Under the pieces are notes generated by a model. It saw only the letters and a list, made by a program, of their open reading frames with translations. It was not told the origin of the DNA and ran no database searches. DNA of 64,000 bases from Achromobacter marplatensis (lineage in GTDB: Bacteria > Pseudomonadota > Gammaproteobacteria > Burkholderiales > Burkholderiaceae_B). Positions 9,601 to 17,512 of this stretch are shown here, piece by piece (the stretch's first letter is position 1; every line of letters starts with the position of its first letter). The stretch is from the NCBI RefSeq assembly GCF_002209535.1, contig NZ_NJIG01000020.1, forward strand, positions 1-64,000, written 5' to 3'. The translations under genes were made by a program, and so were the position numbers.

Positions 9601-9877
9601 CCCGATTCTGATGACCTCCATCGCGTTCATCATGGGTGTGGTGCCGCTGGTGCTGTCGTCTGGCGCCGGTTCCGAAATGCGCCATGCCATGGGGGTGGCC
9701 GTGTTCTTCGGGATGTTGGGCGTGACCTTGTTCGGCCTGTTCCTGACGCCGGTGTTCTACGTGCTGCTGCGTTCGCTGGGCGGCAAGCCGCTGCACTCGG
9801 CGGCCCCGCATGAAGCGCCGGAGTGCGCGCCGCACATCGACCCGCACGCACCGCCTGCCACGCAGACTCACGCGTAA
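6662..9877 (+). CDS. axyF: RND efflux inner-membrane transporter (MexF/AxyF type)
   Basis: At 1071 residues this is the full length of an HAE1-class RND proton antiporter. It opens with FFIDRPIFAGVLSI, typical of the family, and has two large periplasmic loops between transmembrane segments 1-2 and 7-8. The proton-relay residues are visible: paired Asp in GIVVDDAIVVVEN (TM4) and Lys in LSAKNAILIVEFARE (TM10). The second half carries the duplicated SRLRLRPILMTSIAF motif. Sequence style is closer to MexF/BpeF than to MexB/AcrB. It lies between the adaptor and the outer-membrane channel, so all three parts of the pump come from one operon. Confidence 0.95.
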   Translation: MNISKFFIDRPIFAGVLSILVLLAGLLAMFQLPISEYPEVVPPSVVVRAQYPGANPKVIAETVASPLEESINGVEDMLYMQSQANSDGNLTLTVNFKLGVDPDKAQQLVQNRVSQALPRLPPDVQRLGVTTAKSSPTLTLVVHLISPNDRYDITYLRNYAILNVKDRLARITGVGEVTVWGSGNYSMRVWLDPQKVAQRGMTASEVVAAIREQNVQVAAGVIGASPTQGDVPLQLNVNARGRLQSEEEFRDIILKTSPDGAVTHLSDVARVELDAQEYGLRSLLDNKQAVGMGIMQSPGANALDVSSKVRAAMAELEQDFPPGVEYRIEYDPTQFVRSSIEAVVHTLLEAIALVVLVVILFLQTWRASIIPLLAVPVSIVGTFALLLVFGYSINALSLFGMVLAIGIVVDDAIVVVENVERNIAAGLSPRDATYRAMREVSGPIIAIALTLCAVFVPLAFMTGLTGQFYKQFAMTIAISTVISAFNSLTLSPALSALLLKSHHDKQDWLTRGMNRVFGRFFNWFNNMFGRASESYGSGVSGVIRRKAGAMGVYAVLVAATIGVSYLVPGGFVPAQDKQYLIGFTQLPNGASLDRTEAVIRRMSDIALKEPGVQSAIAFPGLSINGFTNSSSAGIVFVTLKPFDERKGAALSGNAIAASLNQKFAAIQDSFIAVFPPPPVMGLGTLGGFKLQLEDRAALGYAELDKAKQAFLEKARQTPELGPSFSSYEINVPQLDVDLDRVKAKQLGVPVTEVFDTMQIYLGSMYVNDFNRFGRVFQVRAQADAPFRAHADDILQLKTRNAAGDMVPLSSLVTVKQTFGPEMVVRYNGYTAADINGGPAPGFSSDQAQAAAERVAAETLPRGVKFEWTDLTYQQILAGNAGLWVFPISVLLVFLVLAALYESLTLPLAVILIVPMSILAALTGVYLTGNDNNIFTQIGLMVLVGLSAKNAILIVEFARELEMSGRTPLEAAIEASRLRLRPILMTSIAFIMGVVPLVLSSGAGSEMRHAMGVAVFFGMLGVTLFGLFLTPVFYVLLRSLGGKPLHSAAPHEAPECAPHIDPHAPPATQTHA

Positions 9878-9948
9878 CGCCGGCAGACGAAAGAGAAGCC
9901 AGCGCGTCCCGCCCAAGCAGGCGGGGCGCGCGCCAAAGAGAATTCATC

Positions 9949-11427
9949 ATGATCCAAAGACTGACCCGCGGTTCCGCCTTGCTTGCCGTCCTGCTCGTGC
10001 TGGCCGGCTGCGCGGTGGGCCCCACTTACGAAAAACCGTCTGCCGCCGCGCCGGCGGCATTCAAGGAAGCCGCCCTGCCCGCTTCCGAAGCCGGCACCTG
10101 GAAGCCCGCCGAGCCGTCGGAAGACGCGCTGCGCGGCGCCTGGTGGAAGGTATTCGGCGATGAAGGCCTGAACCAGCTGGAAGACGAAGCGCAACACGCC
10201 AACCAGAACCTGCAGGCCGCTGCCGCCCGCCTGGCGCAGTCGCGTGCCCTGCAGCGCGAGGCCCGCGCCGGCTTCTTCCCCTCGCTGGATGCGGCCTTCG
10301 GCCCCAACCGCCAACGCCCGTCGGCCGTCTCGCAAGGCCTGCCCGACGGCACGTCCACCAGCCCGGTGACGACGTGGCGCGCCCAAGGCGCGGTGTCGTA
10401 TGAAGCGGACCTGTTCGGCCGCGTGGCATCCACCGCCGACGCCGCCACCGCCGACGCCCAGCAAAGCGAAGCGCTGTACCGTTCGGTGCTGCTGGCCTTG
10501 CAGGCCGACGTGGCCACCACGTACTTCCTGGTGCGCGAACAGGACGCCGAATCGCAGCTGTACAACCAGACGGTCAAGCTGCGCACGGACACCCTGCAAC
10601 TGATCCAGCGCCGCTACGACGCCGGCGACATCAGCGAACTGGACCTGGCGCGCGCCAAGGCCGAACTTGCCTCCGCGCAATCGGAAGCACTCGGCATCGA
10701 CCGCCGCCGCGCCACGACCGAACACGCGCTGGCCGTGCTGCTGGGCCGCGCCCCGTCCGACTTCACGATGCCGCCGCAGCCGATCCAGAAGGTCGCGCTG
10801 TCGATTCCCGCCGGCCTGCCGTCCACGCTGCTGGAACGCCGCCCCGACATCGCCGCCGCCGAACGCGCCATGGCCGCCGCCAACTCGCGCGTCGGCGCTG
10901 CCAAGTCCGCGTTCTTCCCGCGCCTGGACATCACCGGCGCCTTTGGTTATGAGTCGTCCGACCTGGGCAACCTCTTCCAGTGGTCCAGCCGCACGTTCCT
11001 GCTGGGCCCGCTGGTCGGCGCCGCGCTGTCCATGCCCATCTTCGACGGCGGCCGCCGCCAAGCCGGCCTGGACCGCGCCCGCGCCGTCTACGAGGAAGAC
11101 GTCGCCGTCTACCGCCAAACCGTGCTGAACGCCTTCCGCGAAGTCGAAGACAACCTGGCCAATCTGCGCATCCTGGCAGACCAGACCAAGGCCCAAGACG
11201 CCGCCGTCGAAGCCTCGGCCCGCGCCGCCAAGCTGTCGCACACGCAATACCGCGAAGGCTCGATCAGCTACCTCGACGTGATCGAAGCCGACCGCAGCGT
11301 CCTGCTGCAACAACGCGTGGCCGTGCAGCTGAGCGGCGAGCAGGCAAGATCCGCCGTGGAACTGATCCGCGCCATCGGCGGCGGCTGGGAAAACCCCGTC
11401 CCGCCGGAAACGGTAGCAGCCAAGTAG
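9949..11427 (+). CDS. oprN: outer-membrane efflux lipoprotein (OprN type)
   Basis: The 492-residue TolC-family channel is made as a lipoprotein: the signal peptide ends in the lipobox LAGC with Cys21 as the acylated residue. Two outer-membrane-efflux repeats follow (about residues 65-270 and 285-480). ATG 9949 is chosen because it follows an AAAGAGA ribosome-binding site and gives a proper signal peptide; an in-frame ATG at 9823 would overlap the end of axyF. The stop TAG (11425-11427) lies within the first four bases, GTAG, of a palindromic repeat, so the reading frame ends exactly where that repeat begins. Confidence 0.93.
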   Translation: MIQRLTRGSALLAVLLVLAGCAVGPTYEKPSAAAPAAFKEAALPASEAGTWKPAEPSEDALRGAWWKVFGDEGLNQLEDEAQHANQNLQAAAARLAQSRALQREARAGFFPSLDAAFGPNRQRPSAVSQGLPDGTSTSPVTTWRAQGAVSYEADLFGRVASTADAATADAQQSEALYRSVLLALQADVATTYFLVREQDAESQLYNQTVKLRTDTLQLIQRRYDAGDISELDLARAKAELASAQSEALGIDRRRATTEHALAVLLGRAPSDFTMPPQPIQKVALSIPAGLPSTLLERRPDIAAAERAMAAANSRVGAAKSAFFPRLDITGAFGYESSDLGNLFQWSSRTFLLGPLVGAALSMPIFDGGRRQAGLDRARAVYEEDVAVYRQTVLNAFREVEDNLANLRILADQTKAQDAAVEASARAAKLSHTQYREGSISYLDVIEADRSVLLQQRVAVQLSGEQARSAVELIRAIGGGWENPVPPETVAAK

Positions 11428-11583
11428 GATGGGTGTAGCGCGCAATGCGCTACACCGGTGCGCGACTGCCCATCGCGCGTAACCCATCGTCGAAGTGCCG
11501 ACATCGCCATGCATCGACGATGGGTTACGTGCGGCATGCATCCGTGTTCGTAGGCAGACAGGCGCGCACTCCACCCATCCTAC
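11424..11583. repeat. head-to-head pair of GATGGGT-type repeat units
   Basis: Two units of about 65 bp face each other. Unit one, 11424-11488, runs GTAGGATGGGTG to AACCCATC. Unit two, 11519-11583, runs GATGGGTT to CACCCATCCTAC. The inner ends extend as a perfect 14-bp inverted repeat (11479-11492 with 11515-11528) and the outer ends pair over at least 12 bp. The whole could fold into one long hairpin at the 3' end of the efflux operon and may stop or stabilise its transcript, which is inference. Confidence 0.65.
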
Positions 11584-11955
11584 GAACGCGCAGCGAAGTG
11601 CACCCACACGCGCAGCATCACCCGTCGACGCAAGACACCGCGTAAGCCCCCGAAGGCCGCCCGCGCGGCCGGCCGGGCGGCGGGCCCCGCAAGACCCTCC
11701 ACCCCACCCCGCCGGTACCACGAACCGCAAGCACCTCGCTCTCCCCGGCAACCAGTAAATGGCAGCTGACCGAGCCCGGCGCGGCGGTGGCCTGCGGTGC
11801 GCGGGGAGTCGATGCGCCCGAGGGAATCTGAAGGCAGTTGCCGCAGGCAACAACGAAGATGACAAAGGGGAAGTCCGGAGCGAAGGCTCCGGACCGCAAT
11901 CGTTGACGCGCGCACCGCAGGCCACCGCCGCGCCGGGCGCCTCAAGAACCCAAAC
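11584..11955. other. repeat-filled gap between oprN and the small membrane protein gene
   Basis: No gene is seen. About 11628-11710 is a GC-rich block (GCGTAAGCCCC, GGCCGCCCGCGCGGCCGG, GGCGGGCCCCGCAAGACC) that also precedes copies C and D and, in diverged form, A and F. It is followed by structured copy B. Confidence 0.65.
11774..11938 (+). repeat. structured repeat, copy B (perfect 30-bp outer stem)
   Basis: The arms 11774-11803 and 11909-11938 pair perfectly over 30 bp, and their sequence differs from the arms of all other copies. Inside are GAGGGAATCTGAAGG, a 6-bp hairpin GTTGCC-GCA-GGCAAC (11837-11851), ACGAAGATGAC, and the constant hairpin at 11873-11894. The trailer CTCAAGAACCC just after the element is shared with copy E, and in variant form with C and D. 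Confidence 0.8.
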
Positions 11956-12501
11956 CTACCTCCGAAGATCCAGATACCGCCGCGCCACCCGATACCCCAC
12001 AAACACAAAAAACCCCCCACTATTGGCCACCAACCAGGCCCCTAACCCCCCCAGCAACGCCACGACAGGCCCCACTGCCCTAACATCCCCCTGCGTCCAG
12101 GCAATCACGCCGAGGCCGCCCACGGTCACCAACCCGATCGCCAGCCACTTCACGATCACCAGCCCCGCCGACCGTCCCGCCATCAGCATCACCACCGCGA
12201 TCGACAACGCCAGCGCCGTCCCCGCGCACACCGCCACCAGCGCGAACGCCGCCCAGGCCGAGCCCACAGCGCGCAGCACCAGGCTAAGCACTTCGATGCC
12301 GACGCCCAACCCGCCCGTCATCACCAGTACCGACAACGCCAACGGCGACCACATCCCTGGCGGGATCCGTCTGGCATCCATGTCGGCCACGAACCGATGC
12401 ATGGCCACGGACGCGGACGGGTCCGGGCTTCCGGCCAGCGCAGCCTCCACCCGGCGGCACTGCGCGATCAACGCATTCAGGCCCGCGCCGGAGGATGGCA
12501 T
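11956..12501 (-). CDS. small multi-pass membrane protein, unknown function
   Basis: I do not recognise this 181-residue protein. A soluble N-terminal stretch of about 50 residues precedes four hydrophobic segments (roughly residues 53-75, 84-110, 118-140 and 148-170) and an Arg-rich end. The ATG at 12501 shares one base with the TGA of the upstream LysR gene (TGATG), so the two are likely translationally coupled. The frame stays open further upstream into the LysR gene, but that part is shadow sequence. Coupling to a regulator suggests a sensor or transport accessory, which is inference. Confidence 0.65.
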   Translation of the reverse strand: MPSSGAGLNALIAQCRRVEAALAGSPDPSASVAMHRFVADMDARRIPPGMWSPLALSVLVMTGGLGVGIEVLSLVLRAVGSAWAAFALVAVCAGTALALSIAVVMLMAGRSAGLVIVKWLAIGLVTVGGLGVIAWTQGDVRAVGPVVALLGGLGAWLVANSGGFFVFVGYRVARRYLDLRR

Positions 12502-13436
12502 CACAGCCTCGTCACGCCCGGCGCATGTTCCGCCACCGTATTGCGCAAGGCTGCCATCGCTTCCTGCACCGCCAGCGGCCTGAAGGCGTCTTCGCGCCAA
12601 TACATCGCCACCGAGCCGAAACCGGACAAGCGCACCGGGATGATCCGCATCGCCCGCATCTGCGAAAACCGCAGCGCCGCGCGGTGCGAGGCCACGCCGA
12701 TCATGTCGCTGTTGTTGATCAGCGTCAGGTTGATCGTCACCGAGTTCGACTCCACATGGTCCGGCGGCGGCGCCTGCCCGGCGGCCGCCAACGCGGCGTC
12801 CACCGCATTGCGGATGGGCGTGCCCTTGGGCCACAGGATCCACCGGTACGACAGCAGGTCCTGCCAGCTGGGCTGCTCGATCGAGAAGAGCGGATGGCGC
12901 GGGCGCGCCACCAGATGAATGGGTTCCAGGTAAAGCGCCTCGAAGCGGATCGCCGGGTCGTGATGCTCGGGCGCCGAGCGGCCCACCACGATGTCCAGGT
13001 CGCCTTGGGCCAGTTGCGCCAGGAGGCGGTCCGTCGTGCCCTCCACCAGCTTCACGCGCGCCTGCGGCATGCGTTCCAGCAGCTTCATCACCGCCAGCGG
13101 CACCGTATCTGACGCCGACGCGCCGGACGCGCCGATCACCACCCGGCCGCCGCCGCCTTCACGCAACGCGGCCATGTCGGCGCTGGCGCGGTCCAGCTGC
13201 GATTCCACGCGCTGGGCGTGGGCGATCAGCACGTCGCCGTGCGGGGTGGGCCGCAGGCCGCGCGCATGGCGCTCGAACAGCGGCAGGCCGATATCATCTT
13301 CCAGGTCTTTCAGCCACTTCGACAAACCCGGCTGCGTGGTGTTGAGCATCGCGGCCGAATGGCTGATGTTGCGGGTCTGCGCCAGGCTCAGCAGCATCTT
13401 CAGATTGCGCAGCCGCAGGCGGTGGGTCCAGTCCAT
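12501..13436 (-). CDS. LysR-family regulator of the gentisate operon
   Basis: This 311-residue LysR protein has an N-terminal helix-turn-helix (LAQTRNISHSAAMLNTTQPGLSKWL) and a periplasmic-binding-like effector domain from about residue 90. It resembles the GbpR-type subgroup that senses aromatics or sugars. ATG 13436 places MDWTHRLRLRNLK at the N-terminus as in relatives; the 60-codon upstream extension is AT-rich promoter sequence, not protein. It is divergent from the gentisate operon, its likely target, and overlaps the downstream membrane-protein gene by one base. Confidence 0.87.
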   Translation of the reverse strand: MDWTHRLRLRNLKMLLSLAQTRNISHSAAMLNTTQPGLSKWLKDLEDDIGLPLFERHARGLRPTPHGDVLIAHAQRVESQLDRASADMAALREGGGGRVVIGASGASASDTVPLAVMKLLERMPQARVKLVEGTTDRLLAQLAQGDLDIVVGRSAPEHHDPAIRFEALYLEPIHLVARPRHPLFSIEQPSWQDLLSYRWILWPKGTPIRNAVDAALAAAGQAPPPDHVESNSVTINLTLINNSDMIGVASHRAALRFSQMRAMRIIPVRLSGFGSVAMYWREDAFRPLAVQEAMAALRNTVAEHAPGVTRL

Positions 13437-13477
13437 GCGGGTCCTCGTCGAGAGGAGGTTGTCTCGTATGTATATTG

Positions 13478-13510
13478 TTATTCGTATGGATAATAAGATA
13501 ATTTCATTAT
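13478..13510. promoter_or_regulatory. AT-rich inverted repeats between lysR and the gentisate operon
   Basis: TTAT-N8-ATAA at 13478-13493 fits the LysR T-N11-A pattern, and ATAAT-TTC-ATTAT at 13498-13510 is a second dyad 20 bp away centre to centre. They lie 110-140 bp before the gentisate dioxygenase start, in the only AT-rich patch of the divergent gap. That spacing suits a LysR recognition/activation site pair. Confidence 0.5.
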
Positions 13511-13618
13511 TAAACACATAGCTGCTTACGCATAATCGTCTCCATATCCGGACCAGCCGCGAACCACGCGGCGGCCACCCGTAGAAGCCGGCAACAGCCG
13601 GACATACTGGAGACAACC

Positions 13619-14695
13619 ATGCCCGACGGCCACCCCGCCGGCGCCGATCATGCCGCCGACCGCGCCGCAGATCGCGCCGCCTATTACGCGCGCATCGCCA
13701 AAAAGCACATGGCTCCCCTGTGGGAGTCGCTGCACAACCTGGTGCCCCGCCAGCCTGCCCCGCGCTGCGTGCCCGCCCTCTGGAAATACGACGACGTGCG
13801 CGACGACGTCATGGCATCGGGATCACTGATCACGGCCGAAGAAGCCGTGCGCCGCGTCCTGATCCTGGAGAACCCCGGCCTGCCGGGACAAGCGAGCATC
13901 ACCCAGAGCCTGTATGCCGGTCTGCAACTGATCCTGCCCGGCGAAATCGCGCCCAGCCACCGCCACACGCAGTCCGCGCTGCGCTTCATCGTGGAAGGAC
14001 GCGGCGCCTATACGGCCGTCAACGGCGAGCGCACCACCATGCACCCCGGCGACTTCATCATCACGCCGTCCTGGACCTGGCACGACCACGGCAACGCCGA
14101 AACCACCGAGGGCGGCGAACCCGTGGTGTGGCTGGACGGCCTGGACATTCCGCTGCTGCGCTTCCTGGACGCCGGCTTTGCCGAGAACTACCCGCAGGCC
14201 ACCCAGCCCGTCACGCGGCCCGAAGGCGACAGCATGGCCCGCTTCGGCCACAACATGGCGCCGGTGCGCCATCAGGCGGCGCGCGGCACGTCGCCCATCT
14301 TCAACTACCCCTACGAACGCAGCCGCGAAGCGCTGGACGCGCTGTACCGCCACGGTGAACTGGATCCCTGGGACGGCGTGAAGCTGCGCTACCTGAATCC
14401 GGCCACGGGCGGCTACCCCATGCCGACGATGGCGACTTTCATGCAGCTGCTGCCCGCCGGCTTCCAGGGCAAGACCTATCGCAGCACCGACTCCACCGTC
14501 TATAGCGTGGTGGAAGGCCGCGGCACGGCGCGCATCGGCGACCAGGAATTCCACTTCGGTCCACGCGACGTCTTCGTGGCGCCCTCCTGGCTGCCCGTGC
14601 AACTGGCCGCGCTGGAAGACGCCACGCTCTTCAGCTATTCCGACCGCCCGGTGCAGGACGCGCTGGGCCTGTGGCGCGAAGAACGCATCGCCTGA
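13619..14695 (+). CDS. gtdA: gentisate 1,2-dioxygenase
   Basis: This 358-residue bicupin oxygenase opens the ring of gentisate (2,5-dihydroxybenzoate) with O2 and Fe(II) to give maleylpyruvate. The first cupin carries the metal-binding [14 protein letters not shown] with a later His in WTWHDHGN; the second (about residues 260-345) lacks a full metal set, as is usual. Length agrees with the family (about 345-380). It is the first gene of an operon continuing with the hydrolase and isomerase of the same pathway, under a divergent LysR. The ATG follows CTGGAGACAACC as ribosome-binding site. Confidence 0.94.
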   Translation: MPDGHPAGADHAADRAADRAAYYARIAKKHMAPLWESLHNLVPRQPAPRCVPALWKYDDVRDDVMASGSLITAEEAVRRVLILENPGLPGQASITQSLYAGLQLILPGEIAPSHRHTQSALRFIVEGRGAYTAVNGERTTMHPGDFIITPSWTWHDHGNAETTEGGEPVVWLDGLDIPLLRFLDAGFAENYPQATQPVTRPEGDSMARFGHNMAPVRHQAARGTSPIFNYPYERSREALDALYRHGELDPWDGVKLRYLNPATGGYPMPTMATFMQLLPAGFQGKTYRSTDSTVYSVVEGRGTARIGDQEFHFGPRDVFVAPSWLPVQLAALEDATLFSYSDRPVQDALGLWREERIA

Positions 14696-14749
14696 GCGCG
14701 CGGGCCCCCGCCACTTATCGCTTTCCCTTCCCTCTTTCAAGGGTGATTC

Positions 14750-15448
14750 ATGCCTTTCGTGTTTGCTCCCGCCGCCCCCGTCGCCGTGCCCATCGCCGGC
14801 AGCCAGGACGCCTTCCCGGTTCGCCGCGTTTACTGCGTGGGCCGCAACTACGCCGCCCATGCCCGCGAAATGGGCTTCGATCCCGACCGCGAACCGCCGT
14901 TCTTCTTCTGCAAGCCCGCCGACGCCGTCGTTCCGGTGGCCGACGGCCAGACGCTGGACTTGCCCTACCCGCCCGAGACCGCCAACCTGCATTACGAGAT
15001 TGAACTGGTCGCGGCCATCGGCAAGGGCGGCGCCAACATCACGGTGGATAACGCGTTGCAGCACGTCTGGGGCTACGCCGTGGGCCTGGACATGACGCGG
15101 CGCGACCTGCAGATGAAGATGCGTGAAGCCGGCCGCCCGTGGGAACTGGGCAAGGCTTTCGACCAGAGCGCGCCCATCGGGCCGCTGCACCCGGCCGCGT
15201 CGGTCGACGGCATCGGCCAGGCCGCCATCTGGCTACAGGTCAATGGCGCGGACAAGCAACGCAGCGACATCGGCAAGCTGATCTGGTCCGTCGCCGAGAC
15301 CATCGCCTACCTGTCCAAGTACTTCCGCCTGGAAGCGGGCGACCTGATCTACACCGGCACGCCGGAAGGCGTGGGCCCCGTCGTGCGCGGCGACACGATG
15401 GTCGGCGGCGTCAACGGCCTGGGCACGCTCAGCGTACGCATGGTCTGA
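14750..15448 (+). CDS. nagK: fumarylacetoacetate hydrolase family protein (fumarylpyruvate hydrolase)
   Basis: This 232-residue FAH-fold hydrolase has the conserved [13 protein letters not shown] start, the metal-binding [11 protein letters not shown] acidic pair and the C-terminal [11 protein letters not shown] loop. In the gentisate route such enzymes cleave fumarylpyruvate to fumarate and pyruvate. The assignment rests on family plus position, 54 bp after the dioxygenase and just before the isomerase. Related enzymes act on fumarylacetoacetate or on other acylpyruvates, so the precise substrate is inferred. Confidence 0.9.
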   Translation: MPFVFAPAAPVAVPIAGSQDAFPVRRVYCVGRNYAAHAREMGFDPDREPPFFFCKPADAVVPVADGQTLDLPYPPETANLHYEIELVAAIGKGGANITVDNALQHVWGYAVGLDMTRRDLQMKMREAGRPWELGKAFDQSAPIGPLHPAASVDGIGQAAIWLQVNGADKQRSDIGKLIWSVAETIAYLSKYFRLEAGDLIYTGTPEGVGPVVRGDTMVGGVNGLGTLSVRMV

Positions 15449-15464
15449 CCTTCCAGGAACCCGC

Positions 15465-16103
15465 ATGCAACTCCACAGCTTCTTCAATAGCTCTACGTCC
15501 TACCGCGTGCGCATCGCGCTGGCGCTCAAGGGCCTGCCTTACGAATACCTGCCCGTGAACCTGCGCAAGCAGGAGCAGCGCGCCGCGGAATATGTGGCCA
15601 AGAACCCGTCGGCGGGCGTGCCGCTGCTGATCGATGGCGACACGCAGTTGTCGCAATCGCTCGCCATCGTCGACTACCTGGATGCCACGCATCCCGAGCC
15701 CCGCCTGATCCCGGCCGATACGCTGGCGCGCGCCCGCGTGCTGGAACTGTCCGACGCCATTTCCTGCGACATCCATCCCGTGAACAACATGCGCATCCTG
15801 CGTTATTTGCAGGACGTGCTGGGCGCCACGGATGAGCAGAAGACCGCCTGGTACTACCACTGGATCCGCGAGGGCCTGACCGCCGTCGAGGCACTGCTGG
15901 CGCGCCACGGACACGGCGCGTACTGCTTTGGCGACGCACCCACGCTTGCCGATTGCTGCCTGGTGCCGCAAGTGGCCAACGCGCAGCGCATGGGCTGCGA
16001 CCTGTCTGCCTACCCCCGCATCCTGCGGATCTTCGACCACTGCAACGCGCAGCCCGCGTTCCAGGCCGCCGCGCCCGCGCGCCAGCCCGACTACACCCAA
16101 TGA
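15465..16103 (+). CDS. nagL: zeta-class glutathione transferase, maleylpyruvate/maleylacetoacetate isomerase
   Basis: This 212-residue GST-fold isomerase has the zeta-class signature near the N-terminus, here SSTSYRVRIALALKG, with Ser in place of the usual Cys of the SSCSWRVR form. An N-terminal thioredoxin-like domain (1-80) is followed by an all-helical domain. It converts maleylpyruvate to fumarylpyruvate with glutathione as cofactor, the step between the two neighbouring enzymes. It starts 17 bp after the hydrolase stop, and its TGA overlaps the ATG of the next gene (ATGA). Confidence 0.9.
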   Translation: MQLHSFFNSSTSYRVRIALALKGLPYEYLPVNLRKQEQRAAEYVAKNPSAGVPLLIDGDTQLSQSLAIVDYLDATHPEPRLIPADTLARARVLELSDAISCDIHPVNNMRILRYLQDVLGATDEQKTAWYYHWIREGLTAVEALLARHGHGAYCFGDAPTLADCCLVPQVANAQRMGCDLSAYPRILRIFDHCNAQPAFQAAAPARQPDYTQ

Positions 16104-16489
16104 CGACGCCCATGCAAGAACCCGACACCCACGGCGCGCCGCTGCGCGAATACACCGATCCGGCCTATCGGCCCCTATGCGCCAACCTGGCCGACGTGCG
16201 CGCCAACATCGACCGGCTGGACGACGAGATCGTGCGCCTGATCGCCGAGCGCGCCATGTACGTCAAGGATGCGGCGCGCTTCAAGCGCGACGCCTTCCAG
16301 GTCAGCGCGCCCGCGCGCCAGGCCCAGGTGTTCGACAAGGCCCGCGCGCTGGCCGAACGCCACAACCGCGGTTTCGCCAATCTTGAGCAGGTGGTGGATG
16401 CCACCTACCGGGCGATGGTCGCCGCCTTCATCGCCAACGAGCAAACCTATTTCGCCACCATGAAAGACGCGGGAGACACGCATGAATAA
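16100..16489 (+). CDS. chorismate mutase type II family protein (AroQ/PchB-like)
   Basis: The 129-residue protein contains the AroQ-class all-helical domain: NIDRLDDEIVRLIAERAMYV (helix 1), FKRDAFQVSAPARQ with the catalytic-type Lys/Arg, and a long third helix. The family includes chorismate mutases and the isochorismate pyruvate-lyases (PchB) that make salicylate. Start ATG 16100 overlaps the stop of the isomerase gene, and the end overlaps the Bug receptor start by 8 bp, so it is firmly in the operon. A role for this enzyme in 3-hydroxybenzoate/gentisate breakdown is not established. A lyase-like or aromatic-product-removing role is a guess. Confidence 0.8.
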   Translation: MTTPMQEPDTHGAPLREYTDPAYRPLCANLADVRANIDRLDDEIVRLIAERAMYVKDAARFKRDAFQVSAPARQAQVFDKARALAERHNRGFANLEQVVDATYRAMVAAFIANEQTYFATMKDAGDTHE

Positions 16490-17486
16490 GTCCCGTCCGC
16501 TGACGCTGGCCCGCCACGCCGCGGCGCGTGCCCTGATGCTGGCGCTGGCCGCCGCCGCGCCACTGGCGGCAACGCAGGCCGCCGACGTGTGGCCCACGCA
16601 ACCGCTCAAGGCCATCGTGCCCTTCGGTCCCGGTTCCAGCCCCGACCAGGTCGCCCGCATCGTCGGCGAAAAGGCCGGCGCCATCCTGGGCCAGACCATC
16701 GTCATCGAAAACAAGCCCGGCGCCAGCGGCAATATCGGCACCTTCGCCATCGCCAACGCCAAGCCCGACGGCTACACCTTCGGCGTGTCCATTACCGGCC
16801 CGCTGGTGAACAACACGCTGCTGTTCGACAAGCTGCCGTACGCGCCGGCGACCGACCTGTCGCCCCTGACGCTGGCCGTGCACCAGCCCAACGTGCTGGT
16901 CGTGCCCGCCTCCGCCGGCATCGGCAACGTCAGCCAATTACTGGATGCGCTGAAGCAGAACCCGGACAAGTACAACTTCCCGTCGCCCGGCGCGGGCACG
17001 GTGTCCCACCTGGCCGTCGAACTGCTGCTGCAGCAGATCGGCGCGCGCGCCACACATGTGCCTTACCCCTCATCGCCCGCCGCCCTGACCTCGTTGCTGT
17101 CGGGCGACACGCAATTCGCGGCGCTGCCGCCCATTGCCGTCATGCCGATGGTGAAAGACGGCCGGCTGAAGGCCTTGGCAGTCACCTCGTCCAAACGCTC
17201 GGCGCTGCTGCCCGATATCCCGACCTTGGCCGAAGTAGGCGTGCCGGGCATCGAGGGATCCGCGTGGATCGGCTTCGTGGTGTCGTCCAAGGTACCGGCC
17301 GACATCCAGAAGAAGCTGTCCGACGCGCTGATCCAGGCGATCCGCGACCCCGAGGTGGCCAAGCGCCTGCAAGCGCAGTTCATGGACCCCGTCGGCAGCA
17401 CGCCTGCCGAGTTCCGCGCCTACATGGATGACGAGCTCCAGCGCTGGGAACCCCTGATCAAGAAGCTGGGGATCAAAGGCCAGTGA
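16482..17486 (+). CDS. Bug-type (TctC) tripartite tricarboxylate transporter receptor
   Basis: This 334-residue periplasmic binding protein has a signal peptide (Ala-rich, ending near TQAADVWP) and the Bug hallmark openings PLKAIVPFGPGSSPDQVAR and IENKPGASGNIG. These receptors bind carboxylates, nicotinate or aromatics and normally work with TctAB membrane partners, which are absent here; Bordetella-group genomes carry large numbers of such orphans. Its place in the operon suggests 3-hydroxybenzoate, gentisate or a precursor as ligand, which is inference. Confidence 0.9.
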   Translation: MNKSRPLTLARHAAARALMLALAAAAPLAATQAADVWPTQPLKAIVPFGPGSSPDQVARIVGEKAGAILGQTIVIENKPGASGNIGTFAIANAKPDGYTFGVSITGPLVNNTLLFDKLPYAPATDLSPLTLAVHQPNVLVVPASAGIGNVSQLLDALKQNPDKYNFPSPGAGTVSHLAVELLLQQIGARATHVPYPSSPAALTSLLSGDTQFAALPPIAVMPMVKDGRLKALAVTSSKRSALLPDIPTLAEVGVPGIEGSAWIGFVVSSKVPADIQKKLSDALIQAIRDPEVAKRLQAQFMDPVGSTPAEFRAYMDDELQRWEPLIKKLGIKGQ

Positions 17487-17512
17487 CACGCACGACAAGC
17501 AAGGAGAATCAG

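Noticed and set aside
9868-11925. 685-codon open frame antisense to oprN, running through the repeats
   Set aside because: Gly/Arg/His-rich shadow without motifs; it also crosses palindromic repeats.
12502-12843. N-terminal extension of the small membrane protein
   Set aside because: It reads through the LysR gene in another frame; the TGATG overlap gives a natural start at 12501.
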